Below, piece by piece: positions 1 through 7,576 of a DNA stretch of 20,692 nt. The stretch is from Candidatus Omnitrophota bacterium (GTDB lineage Bacteria; Omnitrophota; Gorgyraeia; Gygaellales; Profunditerraquicolaceae): the NCBI GenBank assembly GCA_016867175.1, contig VGKF01000003.1:1-20692 (forward strand). The letters are read 5' to 3'. Made by a program: the position numbers and the translations under genes. Numbering within the stretch: position 1 is the stretch's first letter; each line of letters starts with the position of its first letter. The notes beneath the pieces are model-generated. The model was given only the letters and a program-made list of their open reading frames with translations. It did no database searches and had not been told where the DNA came from.

Positions 1-834
1 CATCCCGGGGAGAAATCTCGCTGCCGTATCTTTATGCACCAGCATGCTCTCCATGGCATTGCATACACCTGGACGCTGGACCTTGGCATTAAAACATATC
101 TCCTGGGCCATATTCAGATCTGCCCAATCATCGACATAAACATGGCAGATGCCTTTATAATGTTTTATCACCGGTATAAGAGAAGAACGCACTACCTTGC
201 GTATCAGGCCCTCTCCTCCGCGGGGAATAACCAGGTCTATATAGTCATTTAATTTCAATAATATCTCTACGGCTTTCCTATCTGTAGTAGTAACCATATT
301 TATAAGGCCTGTATCTATGCCGTATTTATTTAATACGCCCTTAAGTATGCGATAGATTGCGGTATTCGAGTTCATCGCCTCGCTACCGCCCCTTAAGATT
401 ACGCTATTTCCGGATTTAAAGCAGAGGCTAGCGCATTCGGCAGTGACATTCGGCCGCGACTCATAGATAATCGCAACCGTTCCGATAGGTACGCTCAGCT
501 TATTTATCTTGAGGCCGTTAGGCCTACGCCAGGATTTTATACTCCGGCCTAAAGGATCAGGGAGCCTTGCCACCTGAAGCATAGAATCAGCCATCTCCTT
601 TATTCTCTTCTCATCTAGGCTTAGGCGGTCTATAAATGCAGGGCTCACCCCGGAAGCATAGGCTGCCAAGATATCTTTTTTATTTGCCTTAAGGATAACC
701 TCTTTGTTAGCCAACAGGCTACGGCTCATCTCCTTCAAAACCTTATTCTTAATCTTGGCTGTCAAGCCTAAGTTGACCCTGAAGGCTAGTTGTGCATTTT
801 TAGCTAAAGCAATCATCTCTTTTTTAAGGTTCAT
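1..834 (-). CDS. proA: Gamma-glutamyl phosphate reductase (glutamate-5-semialdehyde dehydrogenase), 3' end missing
   Basis: Catalyses the NADPH-dependent reduction of glutamyl-5-phosphate to glutamate-5-semialdehyde, the second step of proline synthesis. The frame is open from an ATG at 834 to the window edge (278 codons, no stop), so roughly the last third of a ~415-residue protein is missing. Family signatures are visible: VPIGTVAIIYESRPNVT near residues 114-130, SGNSVILRGGSEA near 143-155, and QRPGVCNAMES, whose Cys (about residue 258) is the expected catalytic thiol. The start lies one base after the proB stop (TAA, C, ATG), so the two pathway genes are translationally adjacent. The truncation is only the end of the window; nothing suggests a broken gene. 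Confidence 0.96.
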   Translation of the reverse strand, partial: MNLKKEMIALAKNAQLAFRVNLGLTAKIKNKVLKEMSRSLLANKEVILKANKKDILAAYASGVSPAFIDRLSLDEKRIKEMADSMLQVARLPDPLGRSIKSWRRPNGLKINKLSVPIGTVAIIYESRPNVTAECASLCFKSGNSVILRGGSEAMNSNTAIYRILKGVLNKYGIDTGLINMVTTTDRKAVEILLKLNDYIDLVIPRGGEGLIRKVVRSSLIPVIKHYKGICHVYVDDWADLNMAQEICFNAKVQRPGVCNAMESMLVHKDTAARFLPGM

Positions 835-835
835 C

Positions 836-1903
836 TTATTGCAAGATAACTATATTATCGCAATGGATAACTTCCTTAGAGTAGCGGCTGCCCTTGATCT
901 TATCCAGCTGCTTGCTCCCGACCCCTACTTTACCCCTGGCAATCTCAAGACGGCCTAAGCATACGCTAACTATATCACCGGATTCAAAACTACCTTCTAC
1001 GGCTACTACGCCTACGGATAGCAGGCTCTTTTTATTTACCAGGGCGCCCCTGGCGCCTGCATCAATAATAATCTTGCCCTTTGGCTTGGTGCCAAAGGCA
1101 ATCCAGCGCTTTTTTTCGTCTAAATCCGCTCCGGCAGGCAAAAATACGGTACGAGGTGCTTGCGAATTGTTAATAGTAGCGAGTATCGCATTTTTAAAAT
1201 TTCCGTTCGTAATAACACAGGTTGCTCCACTGGAAGTGGTAATAGATGCTGCCTCGATCTTAGTAATCATCCCCCCGACAGAGGTATTTTTTTGGCTCGG
1301 AGAGGCAAGTGATTTTATGGCCGGGGTTATCTCGGAGACAACGCTAACCAACTTTTTATCTTTATCTAGGAGGCCGTCAACATCAGAAAGCATGATTAAA
1401 AGATCCGCGCAAATAAGACTGGCCACCCTGGCTGAAAGTTGATCGTTATCCCCGAATTTTATCTCATCAGTTGAGACAGTATCATTCTCGTTTATAATCG
1501 GGATGCTTCCTAATTTTAGCAGGGTAAGCAATGTATTTTTTGCGTTTAAGTAACGCTGGCGGTTGTCAAAATCATCCCAGGTCAAGAGTATCTGCGCGCA
1601 ATTTATGCCGTAGCCCTTAAAGAAACTGCTGTAATTATCCATCAGCGCATTTTGCCCTATTGCAGCAGCTGCTTGTAGGTAAGAAAGCTCCTTTGGCCTA
1701 TTTTTTAATCCAATTGTACGCATGCCTAAGGCTATTGCCCCGGAAGAAACCAAAATTACCTCTTTACCCGCCTTCCTGAGAGCAACAACCTGCTCTCCTA
1801 TTTTTCTAAAGAGGCTTTTATCCAAATCCCCGGCCCCTGAGAAAAACAGGCTTGAGCCTATCTTTACTACAATCCTTTTATAATTTTTTTCTGATTGCTT
1901 CAA
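836..1903 (-). CDS. proB: Glutamate 5-kinase with C-terminal PUA domain
   Basis: Phosphorylates L-glutamate at the gamma carboxyl, the first and usually feedback-controlled step of proline synthesis. The 355 residues match the long family form. An amino-acid-kinase domain occupies residues ~10-260, with VVKIGSSL near 12-19, the VSSGAIALG glycine-rich loop, and NENDTVST plus FGDNDQLSA as glutamate/ATP-site segments. A PUA domain follows from about 275, with the IIIDAGARGALV motif. The start codon is TTG at 1903, supported by a strong GGAGGG Shine-Dalgarno (plus-strand CCCTCC at 1909-1914) five bases upstream; no ATG lies early enough to keep the kinase N-terminus. The first 26 bases overlap the end of obg. 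proA follows after one base. Confidence 0.95.
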   Translation of the reverse strand: MKQSEKNYKRIVVKIGSSLFFSGAGDLDKSLFRKIGEQVVALRKAGKEVILVSSGAIALGMRTIGLKNRPKELSYLQAAAAIGQNALMDNYSSFFKGYGINCAQILLTWDDFDNRQRYLNAKNTLLTLLKLGSIPIINENDTVSTDEIKFGDNDQLSARVASLICADLLIMLSDVDGLLDKDKKLVSVVSEITPAIKSLASPSQKNTSVGGMITKIEAASITTSSGATCVITNGNFKNAILATINNSQAPRTVFLPAGADLDEKKRWIAFGTKPKGKIIIDAGARGALVNKKSLLSVGVVAVEGSFESGDIVSVCLGRLEIARGKVGVGSKQLDKIKGSRYSKEVIHCDNIVILQ

Positions 1904-2831
1904 TTAAACCCTCCAGGCCTTCTTTTTTTAAGGCAGAAATCGGATAGATCTTCTTTTTTACTACTTTCCTAAATCTCTTCAGGTTGTCTGCTGCGTCCTC
2001 CAGGTCCATCTTGTTGGCTACCAGGATCTGCGGTTTTTTGGAAACCTCTGGGCTGTAATCTTTTAATTCCTTATTGATAATCTTGTAATCTTCTAGGGGG
2101 TCCCTGTTATCGCAGCCGGCCATATCGATGATGTGGACCAAGAGCTTATTGCGCTCTACGTGCCTTAAGAATTTATCTCCTAATCCCCGGCCCTGCGCTG
2201 AACCTTCTATAAGCCCGGGTATATCAGCTACTGCAAACGATTTATCTGCGCAACTAACCACGCCTAAAATAGGAAATTTGGTAGTAAATGGATATGCGGC
2301 AATTTTCGGGTGCGCATGAGAAATATTAGATATAAGCGTAGATTTTCCGGCGTTAGGAAAACCTACTAAGCCCACATCCGCAATAAGCTTTAAATCCAGG
2401 ACTAATTCTTTTTCCTCGCCCGGCTGCTGGGGGATACCTTCCCTGACTTTGCGGCTACCTAATCCTCCTGCTCCGCCAGAGGCTACTACAAGCTCCTGGC
2501 CGTCATGGTCTAAGTCGCGCAGGATGCAGTTTAACCTTATATCCTTAATGGTTGTGCCTACGGGGACCTGGATAATATGAGCGGCTGCATCTTTGCCTTT
2601 TTTATTATTGCTCAAACCATGGCCGCCATGGGTGCCGTAGAAATGCTTATTATATGTAAAGTCCAAGAGGGTGTGCAGGTTCCTGTTGGCCCTGATAATA
2701 ATATCAGCGCCCTTACCGCCGTCTCCTCCGTCAGGTATCCCTTTTCGGTTACGCCTATCGCGGTGTAAGCTCAGGCAGCCCTTCCCTCCTGAGCCAGCCC
2801 TAACCAGTATCCTTACCTTGTCAATGAACAT
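1878..2831 (-). CDS. obg: Obg family GTPase without C-terminal OCT extension
   Basis: Ribosome-associated GTPase of the Obg/CgtA family, involved in late large-subunit assembly and stress responses. The N-terminal glycine-rich Obg fold covers residues 1-155 (for example DGGDGGKGAD at 34-43 and SGGAGGLGS at 118-126). The G domain follows: G1 GFPNAGKST 157-165, switch threonines 183-184, G3 DIPG 203-206, G4 NKMD 273-276, G5 ISA 298-300. The protein stops at 317 residues, right after the G domain, so the variable C-terminal OCT domain of longer homologues is absent; short Obg proteins are known. It starts 16 bases after the rplU stop, and its end overlaps proB by 26 bases. The usual middle gene of this cluster, rpmA, is not here. 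Confidence 0.95.
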   Translation of the reverse strand: MFIDKVRILVRAGSGGKGCLSLHRDRRNRKGIPDGGDGGKGADIIIRANRNLHTLLDFTYNKHFYGTHGGHGLSNNKKGKDAAAHIIQVPVGTTIKDIRLNCILRDLDHDGQELVVASGGAGGLGSRKVREGIPQQPGEEKELVLDLKLIADVGLVGFPNAGKSTLISNISHAHPKIAAYPFTTKFPILGVVSCADKSFAVADIPGLIEGSAQGRGLGDKFLRHVERNKLLVHIIDMAGCDNRDPLEDYKIINKELKDYSPEVSKKPQILVANKMDLEDAADNLKRFRKVVKKKIYPISALKKEGLEGLIEAIRKKL

Positions 2832-2847
2832 TTTACCTAATCTCGCC

Positions 2848-3162
2848 TTAGGCCAGCTCTATCTCTGTGATCTTTAAGCGCGTGAGCTTCTGGCGGTGGC
2901 CTTTCTTCCAATGAGAAGATTTCCTGCGGCGATACTTGAATGAAACTACTTTTTCATCCTTTATCTGGCCAAGGACCTGGGCCTTGACACTTGAGCCCTT
3001 TAAATAAGGCTGGCCCACCTCTACATTTTTGTCTTTTATGGCCAAGAGCACCTTGTTTAAGGTGATCTCTTTACCGGCTTGCGTATTTAGCTTGCCTACC
3101 TCAATGATATCGCCTTTTTTTACATTATACTGTTTTGTCCCAACTTCAATTATTGCATACAT
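2848..3162 (-). CDS. rplU: 50S ribosomal protein bL21
   Basis: Large-subunit ribosomal protein bL21, which binds 23S rRNA. The length (104 residues) is standard. The N-terminus MYAIIEVGTKQY and the basic tail FKYRRRKSSHWKKGHRQ near residues 75-91 are diagnostic of the family. A GGAGG ribosome-binding site sits about eight bases before the ATG, and a good sigma70-type promoter lies about 40 bases upstream. The gene therefore probably heads an rplU-obg-proB-proA transcript. No bL27 gene (rpmA) lies between it and obg, which is unusual. Confidence 0.97.
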   Translation of the reverse strand: MYAIIEVGTKQYNVKKGDIIEVGKLNTQAGKEITLNKVLLAIKDKNVEVGQPYLKGSSVKAQVLGQIKDEKVVSFKYRRRKSSHWKKGHRQKLTRLKITEIELA

Positions 3163-3204
3163 TTGCGAGCCTCCGTTAAGTTTTGTTAAATATACAGAAC
3201 TTTA

Positions 3205-3233
3205 ATGTTAGCATATAAATTATAGCTGGTCAA
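3205..3233 (-). promoter_or_regulatory. Sigma70-type promoter for rplU-obg-proBA
   Basis: On the minus strand a -35 box TTGACC (3233-3228) is separated by exactly 17 bases from a -10 box TAACAT (3210-3205). Transcription would start near 3198 and leave a ~35-base leader before rplU. It is the only good promoter-like match in the 105-base rng-rplU gap. Assigned by consensus match only. Confidence 0.65.
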
Positions 3234-3235
3234 GC

Positions 3236-3253
3236 AAAAAATGCCGGCTGGCA
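3236..3253 (-). terminator. Weak intrinsic terminator candidate after rng
   Basis: Read on the minus strand, a short GC-rich hairpin (TGCC-AGCC-GGCA) is followed at once by six T residues, 15 bases past the rng stop and just before the rplU promoter. The 4-bp stem is short, so it may be leaky, but its position between two transcription units is right. Confidence 0.4.
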
Positions 3254-3267
3254 AGTAAGGGGAGGGG

Positions 3268-4707
3268 TTAGGATATCTTGATATCCTCTATGTGCGCGCT
3301 GGGATTAGAAATAAGGTTTATCTTGAGCCTTAACCTGCGCTCCAGGAAGCTTAGGTTACCCTTGTCTTTAAGTATCTCATCGATTACTGCCGGGTTTAAT
3401 GTCAGGTTTATTGCCCTAAGGGCCTTTCCTTTGATAAACTTTTTCAACTCCTTTACCACTAAAATAGACATGGTAACCGTTGACTTAACTCTTCCTTTAC
3501 CGTGGCAATAGGGACAATCCTGAAAAGAAAGGGCCTGAACAGTATTATGTATGCGTTCCCTGGTCATCTCCACTACCCCGAACTTGGATATGCCCAGGAT
3601 ATCGTACTTTGCCCTATCGTTGCTTAAGGATTTTTTTAGGACATTAAGCACTTCCCTACGGTGCTGCTCCTTATACATATCTATAAAATCTATGACGATG
3701 ATGCCTCCTAAGTCGCGCAAGCGAAGCTGATGGGCTGCCTCAAGCGCTGCTTCGCAGTTGACCTTAAATGCCGTCTCCTCCTGCTCCAATCTCTTTTTAA
3801 AACCGCCGCTGTTGACATCAATAACCACCAGGCCTTCCGTAGGCTCGATCACCAGGTAAGCCTTGGATTTAAGGTAAATCTTTTTTTCAAAGACCCTGCT
3901 AATCTGCTTCTCGACATCCTTATCTTCGAAGAGGTCATCCCCGCGGTATAGCTCTACCTTATTGGTCAAGTACCTTAGGAAGGTGTTCATAAAACGCTGT
4001 ATGCGGTAGTATTCCTCCTTAGAATTAACGATCAGTTTAGAGACATCGTCGGTAAAGGAGTCCCTGATTACCCGAAAGGTCAGGTCATACTCTTCATATA
4101 TAAGGCTGGGGGCCTTCTTGCCCTGGATTGTCTTTTTTATCCTGCCCCATAATTTTAGAAGGAAATTGGCGTCGCGTAGCAGCTCCTGCTTTGACTTGCC
4201 GCAGGCAGCAGTACGCACGATAAAACCCACATCATTGGGGAGCTTCAATTCTAAGAGTATTGACTTAAGCCGCCTCTTCTCCTCGTCATCTTCTATGCGC
4301 CGCGATACGCCTACGCGTTTATCAGAAGGCATAAGCACCAGGTACCTTCCGGGTATGCCTATCTCACATGAGAGCCGCGGCCCTTTGGTCCCGAAGGATT
4401 CTTTTACCACCTGCACCAACACCTCCTGGCCCTTTTTAACCTCTTGCGGCCGCTTATCCTTAACCTCGGAAACCTCGAAAGAATCCTCTATCTCTGATAA
4501 ATAGAGAAACCCTTTTTTAAGCAGGCCTATATCCACAAAGGCAGCCCCCAATGAGGGAAGCGCCGCCTCAATCTTACCTTTGTAAATATTACCGACGATA
4601 GTCTTATCCTGCGGCCTTTCGATATAAAACTCCTCTAGCCTCCCGTTATTCAGCACTGCCGCTCTCTTCTCCTGCGGCCCGGAATCAATCAGGATCTCTT
4701 TGGGCAT
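3268..4707 (-). CDS. rng: Ribonuclease G (RNase E/G family)
   Basis: Single-strand endoribonuclease for rRNA maturation and mRNA decay. The 479 residues match RNase G length and lack the long C-terminal scaffold of RNase E. An S1 RNA-binding region spans about 36-120 (GNIYKGKIEAALPSLGAAFV, GFLYLSE). The 5'-sensor/RNase-H-like region follows. The catalytic Mg-binding aspartates are expected to be D297 in VVIDVNSGG and D340 in IIVIDFIDM. The Zn-link cysteines C398 and C401 lie in CPYCHGKGR and mediate dimerisation in this family. The ATG at 4707 has AGGAAG seven bases upstream and lies inside the end of the preceding DUF2344 gene (19-base overlap), so the two are co-translated. Confidence 0.95.
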   Translation of the reverse strand: MPKEILIDSGPQEKRAAVLNNGRLEEFYIERPQDKTIVGNIYKGKIEAALPSLGAAFVDIGLLKKGFLYLSEIEDSFEVSEVKDKRPQEVKKGQEVLVQVVKESFGTKGPRLSCEIGIPGRYLVLMPSDKRVGVSRRIEDDEEKRRLKSILLELKLPNDVGFIVRTAACGKSKQELLRDANFLLKLWGRIKKTIQGKKAPSLIYEEYDLTFRVIRDSFTDDVSKLIVNSKEEYYRIQRFMNTFLRYLTNKVELYRGDDLFEDKDVEKQISRVFEKKIYLKSKAYLVIEPTEGLVVIDVNSGGFKKRLEQEETAFKVNCEAALEAAHQLRLRDLGGIIVIDFIDMYKEQHRREVLNVLKKSLSNDRAKYDILGISKFGVVEMTRERIHNTVQALSFQDCPYCHGKGRVKSTVTMSILVVKELKKFIKGKALRAINLTLNPAVIDEILKDKGNLSFLERRLRLKINLISNPSAHIEDIKIS

Positions 4708-5003
4708 GAGAACACTTCCTTTATGGTTATACCTTGCGGTAACTGCATCTGTAGCCTGGTTTTAAAATCCTGCGGCCTTACAAATTCTTTCAATTCTACT
4801 GCGGCCTCTTCATTTTCGCTCTCAAGGCCAAGTTTCAGTGCGCGGGCAATACTCAGTTTCGGGCGCGGGCTAAAACCCTCGCTTATTTTAAGCGGGAGCT
4901 CTGCCCTGCGCATTGCGCGCATAAATAGGCGCATCAAATCCAGGTGCGAGATATACTTCATTAACCCTTTTTTACTGAATATAAATTGCAGACGGTAATG
5001 CAT
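4689..5003 (-). CDS. Short DUF2344 (radical SAM-linked, TIGR03936-type) protein
   Basis: A 104-residue protein matching the N-terminal half of the DUF2344 family, which is often found next to or fused to a radical SAM protein and beside rng and rplU. Family signatures are MKYISHLDLMRLFMRAMRR (residues ~15-33), ISEGFSPRPKLS and KLGLESENEE. Full-length members are, from memory, about 200 residues, so this copy lacks the C-terminal half while the frame ends cleanly in rng. The frame extends upstream to 5075, but those 24 extra codons overlap the out-of-frame end of pilQ; the ATG at 5003, four bases after that reading frame's TAA, gives the family N-terminus MHYRLQFIFSKKG. The biochemical role is unknown. 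No radical SAM partner is in the window. Confidence 0.82.
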   Translation of the reverse strand: MHYRLQFIFSKKGLMKYISHLDLMRLFMRAMRRAELPLKISEGFSPRPKLSIARALKLGLESENEEAAVELKEFVRPQDFKTRLQMQLPQGITIKEVFSCPKRS

Positions 5004-5007
5004 GGGC

Positions 5008-5199
5008 TTACTTCTTGCCTTTCCTGGCTTTTTCTTTCTTGGGGCCCTGGCCCATGCGCTCTTCAAACTTAGCAATCTCTTCCGGAGAGAACTCTCCCTC
5101 TTTTACGATATGGGCGGTAATGAAAACCAGAAGGTCGATCTTTGCGTTATCCGTGGTATCCCTTTTAAAAAGATACCCGAGTACCGGGATCTTACAAAG
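5008..5199 (-). pseudogene. pilQ: Displaced C-terminal segment of the PilQ secretin (out of frame)
   Basis: The minus strand from 5199 to 5008, in the frame +1 relative to the upstream pilQ frame, encodes the expected end of a secretin. It reads LCKIPVLGYLFKRDTT, then NAKIDLLVFITAHIVKEGEF, then a Lys-rich tail ending KKEKARKGKK and TAA. This follows directly on the in-frame ...KSITAIPL, stop, at 5192. It carries the conserved final secretin beta-strand segment (LLVFITAHIV), so the sequence as given splits one gene in two frames. It has no start signal of its own. The cause may be a real mutation, recoding or an assembly error. Confidence 0.85.
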
Positions 5200-6607
5200 G
5201 TATCGCAGTAATACTTTTGGTCTTGATATCTTTAAGCAGGCCTCCGATAACCACGGTTTCTCCGTCTTTCATGAAAATACGCGTCTCTGCCTCCCTTGTC
5301 TCAAGAATGGGATAGAGCGCAGGGCTGGTTCCCAGAGTGCTGGTATAAGAGGTCACTGCCGGATGTATTACCATATTAATATAATTATTTGCGCCTATCT
5401 GGGGAACAACATTAAGCTGAATACCGATATCCTGATAATAATCCAGGGTTACCGTAGTTACCGGGGTGCTGCCGGAGGTAGTAGTCTCCTGCTTTAGTAT
5501 CGGATAGCGCGTACCAATGAGGATAGTGGCCTCTTGGTTATTCAAGGCCATGATCCGCGGCGCAGAGAGGGTATTAGTATCCACATCCTCTTCAAGCGCA
5601 TGCAGAAGGGTAGAGAACTTAAAGCCATCCAATTTTTGAAATAGGAGCGAGAGGCCTATGTTGTAAGGATAGGCGCCTGCAATAGTAGATGCCTTAGGCC
5701 CAAAACCAGAAGGGTTGGTTATCGAGCCTAACATATTGCCAGCGAGCCCCTGCGTAGAGAGGCCGGAGGCATCTTTGGCAATGGAGATGGTATTAGCTGC
5801 GGTAAGATTAGCATTAGTTATACCGGTGAGTCCGCCGGTACTCCAGTCCAATCCGACATCTTTAAGCCTATCCCGGTTTACCTCCATGATGCGCGTCTCA
5901 ATAATCACCTGCTGGGGCAGAATATCGATCTGCTCTATCACCTGTTTGATCTTATCTAATGCCGGCGGGATATCGCTTATAATCAAAACCTTAGAGCGGC
6001 CCATCCTTTCTTCGGTCAGCCTCTTACGCTTGCCTAATTCCGTTCCCCCGAATTCCCATCCCGCCTGTCCGGTCATCTCCAGGACTGTAATCTTTCCCCG
6101 GGGAGAAATCTGCGCCTCAATCGCCTTCTTGGCATCCTGGGCATCTATATATTTAAGATTGAATACCTCGGTCATCGTCGGCTGCACCTGGGCCAGCTCC
6201 ACCTCCTGCTTTCTCTGGGCAGTAAGTTTCTCTATCGGAGCTACGGTAATAATATTACCCTGTTTTTCGTATCCGAATCCGTATGTCTTTAATATTACCT
6301 CCAAGGCCTTCTCCCAGGGCACGTCAACCAGCCTTATAGTGACGTTACCGATGACCTCAGGAGTGGTAACGATATTTACCCCGGCCTTATAGGAGATAAT
6401 CTTAAGGACATTACGTATATCCGCCTCTTTAAAATCAAGGGTTACATTATCAGAAACAGCCAGGCTCTCCACTAACGCAGCCTGCTCTTCTATCTTTGCT
6501 AGCGGTTGAGGCTGGTCATTCTGCGGCTCTTGGGCAGAAGAGCTTTCGATGCAGCCGAATATCAGGATTAAAATTGCGGTAAGCAAATTGGAGATTATTC
6601 TTCTCAC
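5192..6607 (-). CDS. pilQ: Type IV pilus secretin PilQ, frameshifted near the 3' end
   Basis: Outer-membrane secretin forming the gated channel through which the type IV pilus passes. The 471 in-frame residues start with a hydrophobic signal segment (ILILIFGC, possible lipobox-like Cys at 19). Then come an STN/N0-like domain (NVTLDFKEADIRNVLKIIS, ~53-125), an N1 region (~145-235) and the secretin barrel from ~245, with SAPRIMALNNQEATILIG and the GETVVIGGLLKDIKTKSIT signature. No AMIN domains are seen, so it is a short PilQ. The frame hits TAA at 5194-5192, where the family normally continues through IP-x4-IP-VLG and a last strand; that continuation is intact in another frame down to 5008. The ATG overlaps the pilP stop by four bases (ATGA). 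Confidence 0.9.
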   Translation of the reverse strand: MRRIISNLLTAILILIFGCIESSSAQEPQNDQPQPLAKIEEQAALVESLAVSDNVTLDFKEADIRNVLKIISYKAGVNIVTTPEVIGNVTIRLVDVPWEKALEVILKTYGFGYEKQGNIITVAPIEKLTAQRKQEVELAQVQPTMTEVFNLKYIDAQDAKKAIEAQISPRGKITVLEMTGQAGWEFGGTELGKRKRLTEERMGRSKVLIISDIPPALDKIKQVIEQIDILPQQVIIETRIMEVNRDRLKDVGLDWSTGGLTGITNANLTAANTISIAKDASGLSTQGLAGNMLGSITNPSGFGPKASTIAGAYPYNIGLSLLFQKLDGFKFSTLLHALEEDVDTNTLSAPRIMALNNQEATILIGTRYPILKQETTTSGSTPVTTVTLDYYQDIGIQLNVVPQIGANNYINMVIHPAVTSYTSTLGTSPALYPILETREAETRIFMKDGETVVIGGLLKDIKTKSITAIPL

Positions 6608-6969
6608 TCTTCCTCCTCCTTCTTTAATATTATCTCTTGCGTTTCTCCATCTTTGATAAAGACGGCCTTATTGGCATCGATCTTTAAGACCTGATAATCC
6701 GAAATCTTATCCCCTATCTTGACTACCATACCGTTAACTACCGCATATGAAATGCCGAACTTATCGTAAATAATGCCTTCTAATAATAAAGAGGACTTCT
6801 CCTCTCTTTCGGCGTCTAAATTAAGCAGCCTGCCGTCGGGAGTAACCAAGGGTATGAAGGGGTCCCTACGCGAGCCGGCATCATACTTAATCTGCTCCTG
6901 GCATAAAGCGCAGTTTACGCAGGCTAAGCAAAAGATTACCAGGGCAGCCAAGATCTTACTTTTTAACAT
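6604..6969 (-). CDS. pilP: Type IV pilus biogenesis protein PilP-like
   Basis: A 121-residue exported protein between pilO and pilQ. Its role by position and motif is the periplasmic PilP link between the inner-membrane PilN/PilO complex and the PilQ secretin. The N-terminus is a signal sequence with four cysteines within residues 14-23; C17 (LAC) is the most lipobox-like, fitting the lipoprotein nature of many PilP proteins. The SRRDPFIPLVTPDG stretch after it is the PilP 'DPF' signature. The remainder is a small beta domain (GIIYDKFGISYAVVNGMVVKIGD). The start overlaps pilO by 14 bases and the end overlaps pilQ by four. Sequence similarity is short, so the assignment leans partly on gene order. 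Confidence 0.85.
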   Translation of the reverse strand: MLKSKILAALVIFCLACVNCALCQEQIKYDAGSRRDPFIPLVTPDGRLLNLDAEREEKSSLLLEGIIYDKFGISYAVVNGMVVKIGDKISDYQVLKIDANKAVFIKDGETQEIILKKEEEE

Positions 6970-7558
6970 AGGTCTTTATTGTCAGCGCTACGTTCTGATA
7001 AAGATAGTTCTGGGGATTGGTTAAAATCTTAATCTCCTGCGTAAGCATAAATTTATTTGAGTTCTCTATCGCACTGATAAAGCTTCCCAGGGAATGATAA
7101 CCGCAGGATAAATCCAAGGCAATCGAAAGCGGCATAACCTTTACCCCAGCCACTACCTCCTCTTTGGCCTTAGGGTCTTTTATGGGTTTTATCTGTAAAA
7201 TCTTAACGCTAGCTCCGTTAGCGGTGTCTGCGATCTCTTGCAATAAAAGAGGGAGCTCTGCTTCTTGTATAATCTTCTTCGCTGCTTCCGGCTGGACCTT
7301 TCCGGCAGTTAAGGCCTCCCCCTGCGTAAACTCTTTTATAGCGGCCAGCCCTTTGGCCAAATCTTTTATATCTGTATTTAATTTTATTATTTTGGGCTGC
7401 AAAGCGCCTATACCCCTGGCCTGTGCCCTAATAATAAAAGAGATATCCAGATATACCAGGATAAGAAAAAAGGCTACAATCAGGATTATCTTATTCTTAT
7501 CCAGTTCTTTATTTAGGCCTTGTTTCTTAATGAGCCCTATTATATCTTTTATCTGCAT
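6956..7558 (-). CDS. pilO: Type IV pilus inner-membrane protein PilO-like
   Basis: A 200-residue bitopic membrane protein with a short cytoplasmic N-terminus, one transmembrane helix at about 24-43 (IILIVAFFLILVYLDISFII), a coiled-coil-like stretch (~50-75, LQPKIIKLNTDIKDLAKGL) and a periplasmic ferredoxin-like domain. This architecture and its place between pilN and pilP identify PilO, which pairs with PilN in the alignment complex. The core sequence diverges, as is normal for PilO. The ATG at 7558 lacks a strong ribosome-binding site and lies 18 bases after the pilN stop; the end overlaps pilP by 14 bases. Confidence 0.85.
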   Translation of the reverse strand: MQIKDIIGLIKKQGLNKELDKNKIILIVAFFLILVYLDISFIIRAQARGIGALQPKIIKLNTDIKDLAKGLAAIKEFTQGEALTAGKVQPEAAKKIIQEAELPLLLQEIADTANGASVKILQIKPIKDPKAKEEVVAGVKVMPLSIALDLSCGYHSLGSFISAIENSNKFMLTQEIKILTNPQNYLYQNVALTIKTYVKK

Positions 7559-7576
7559 AAATTATACTTTTCTAAC

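Noticed and set aside
894..1442. Long open frame on the plus strand inside proB (182 codons)
   Set aside because: It is antisense to a convincing proB, has low-complexity Ser/Leu/Pro-rich composition with no family motif, and has no ribosome-binding site or partner gene.
5004..5075. N-terminal extension of the DUF2344 gene to an earlier ATG
   Set aside because: These 24 codons coincide with the out-of-frame Lys-rich tail of PilQ, and the family N-terminus begins at the ATG at 5003.
5192..5200. Programmed +1 ribosomal frameshift in pilQ
   Set aside because: There is no recognisable slippery stretch like the prfB CTT TGA site, and the junction is also two residues shorter than expected, so a deletion or assembly error explains it better. 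Not fully excluded.
5715..6392. 225-codon plus-strand open frame inside pilQ
   Set aside because: Antisense shadow of the secretin gene; the translated sequence has no recognisable domain, and every supported gene in the window is on the other strand.
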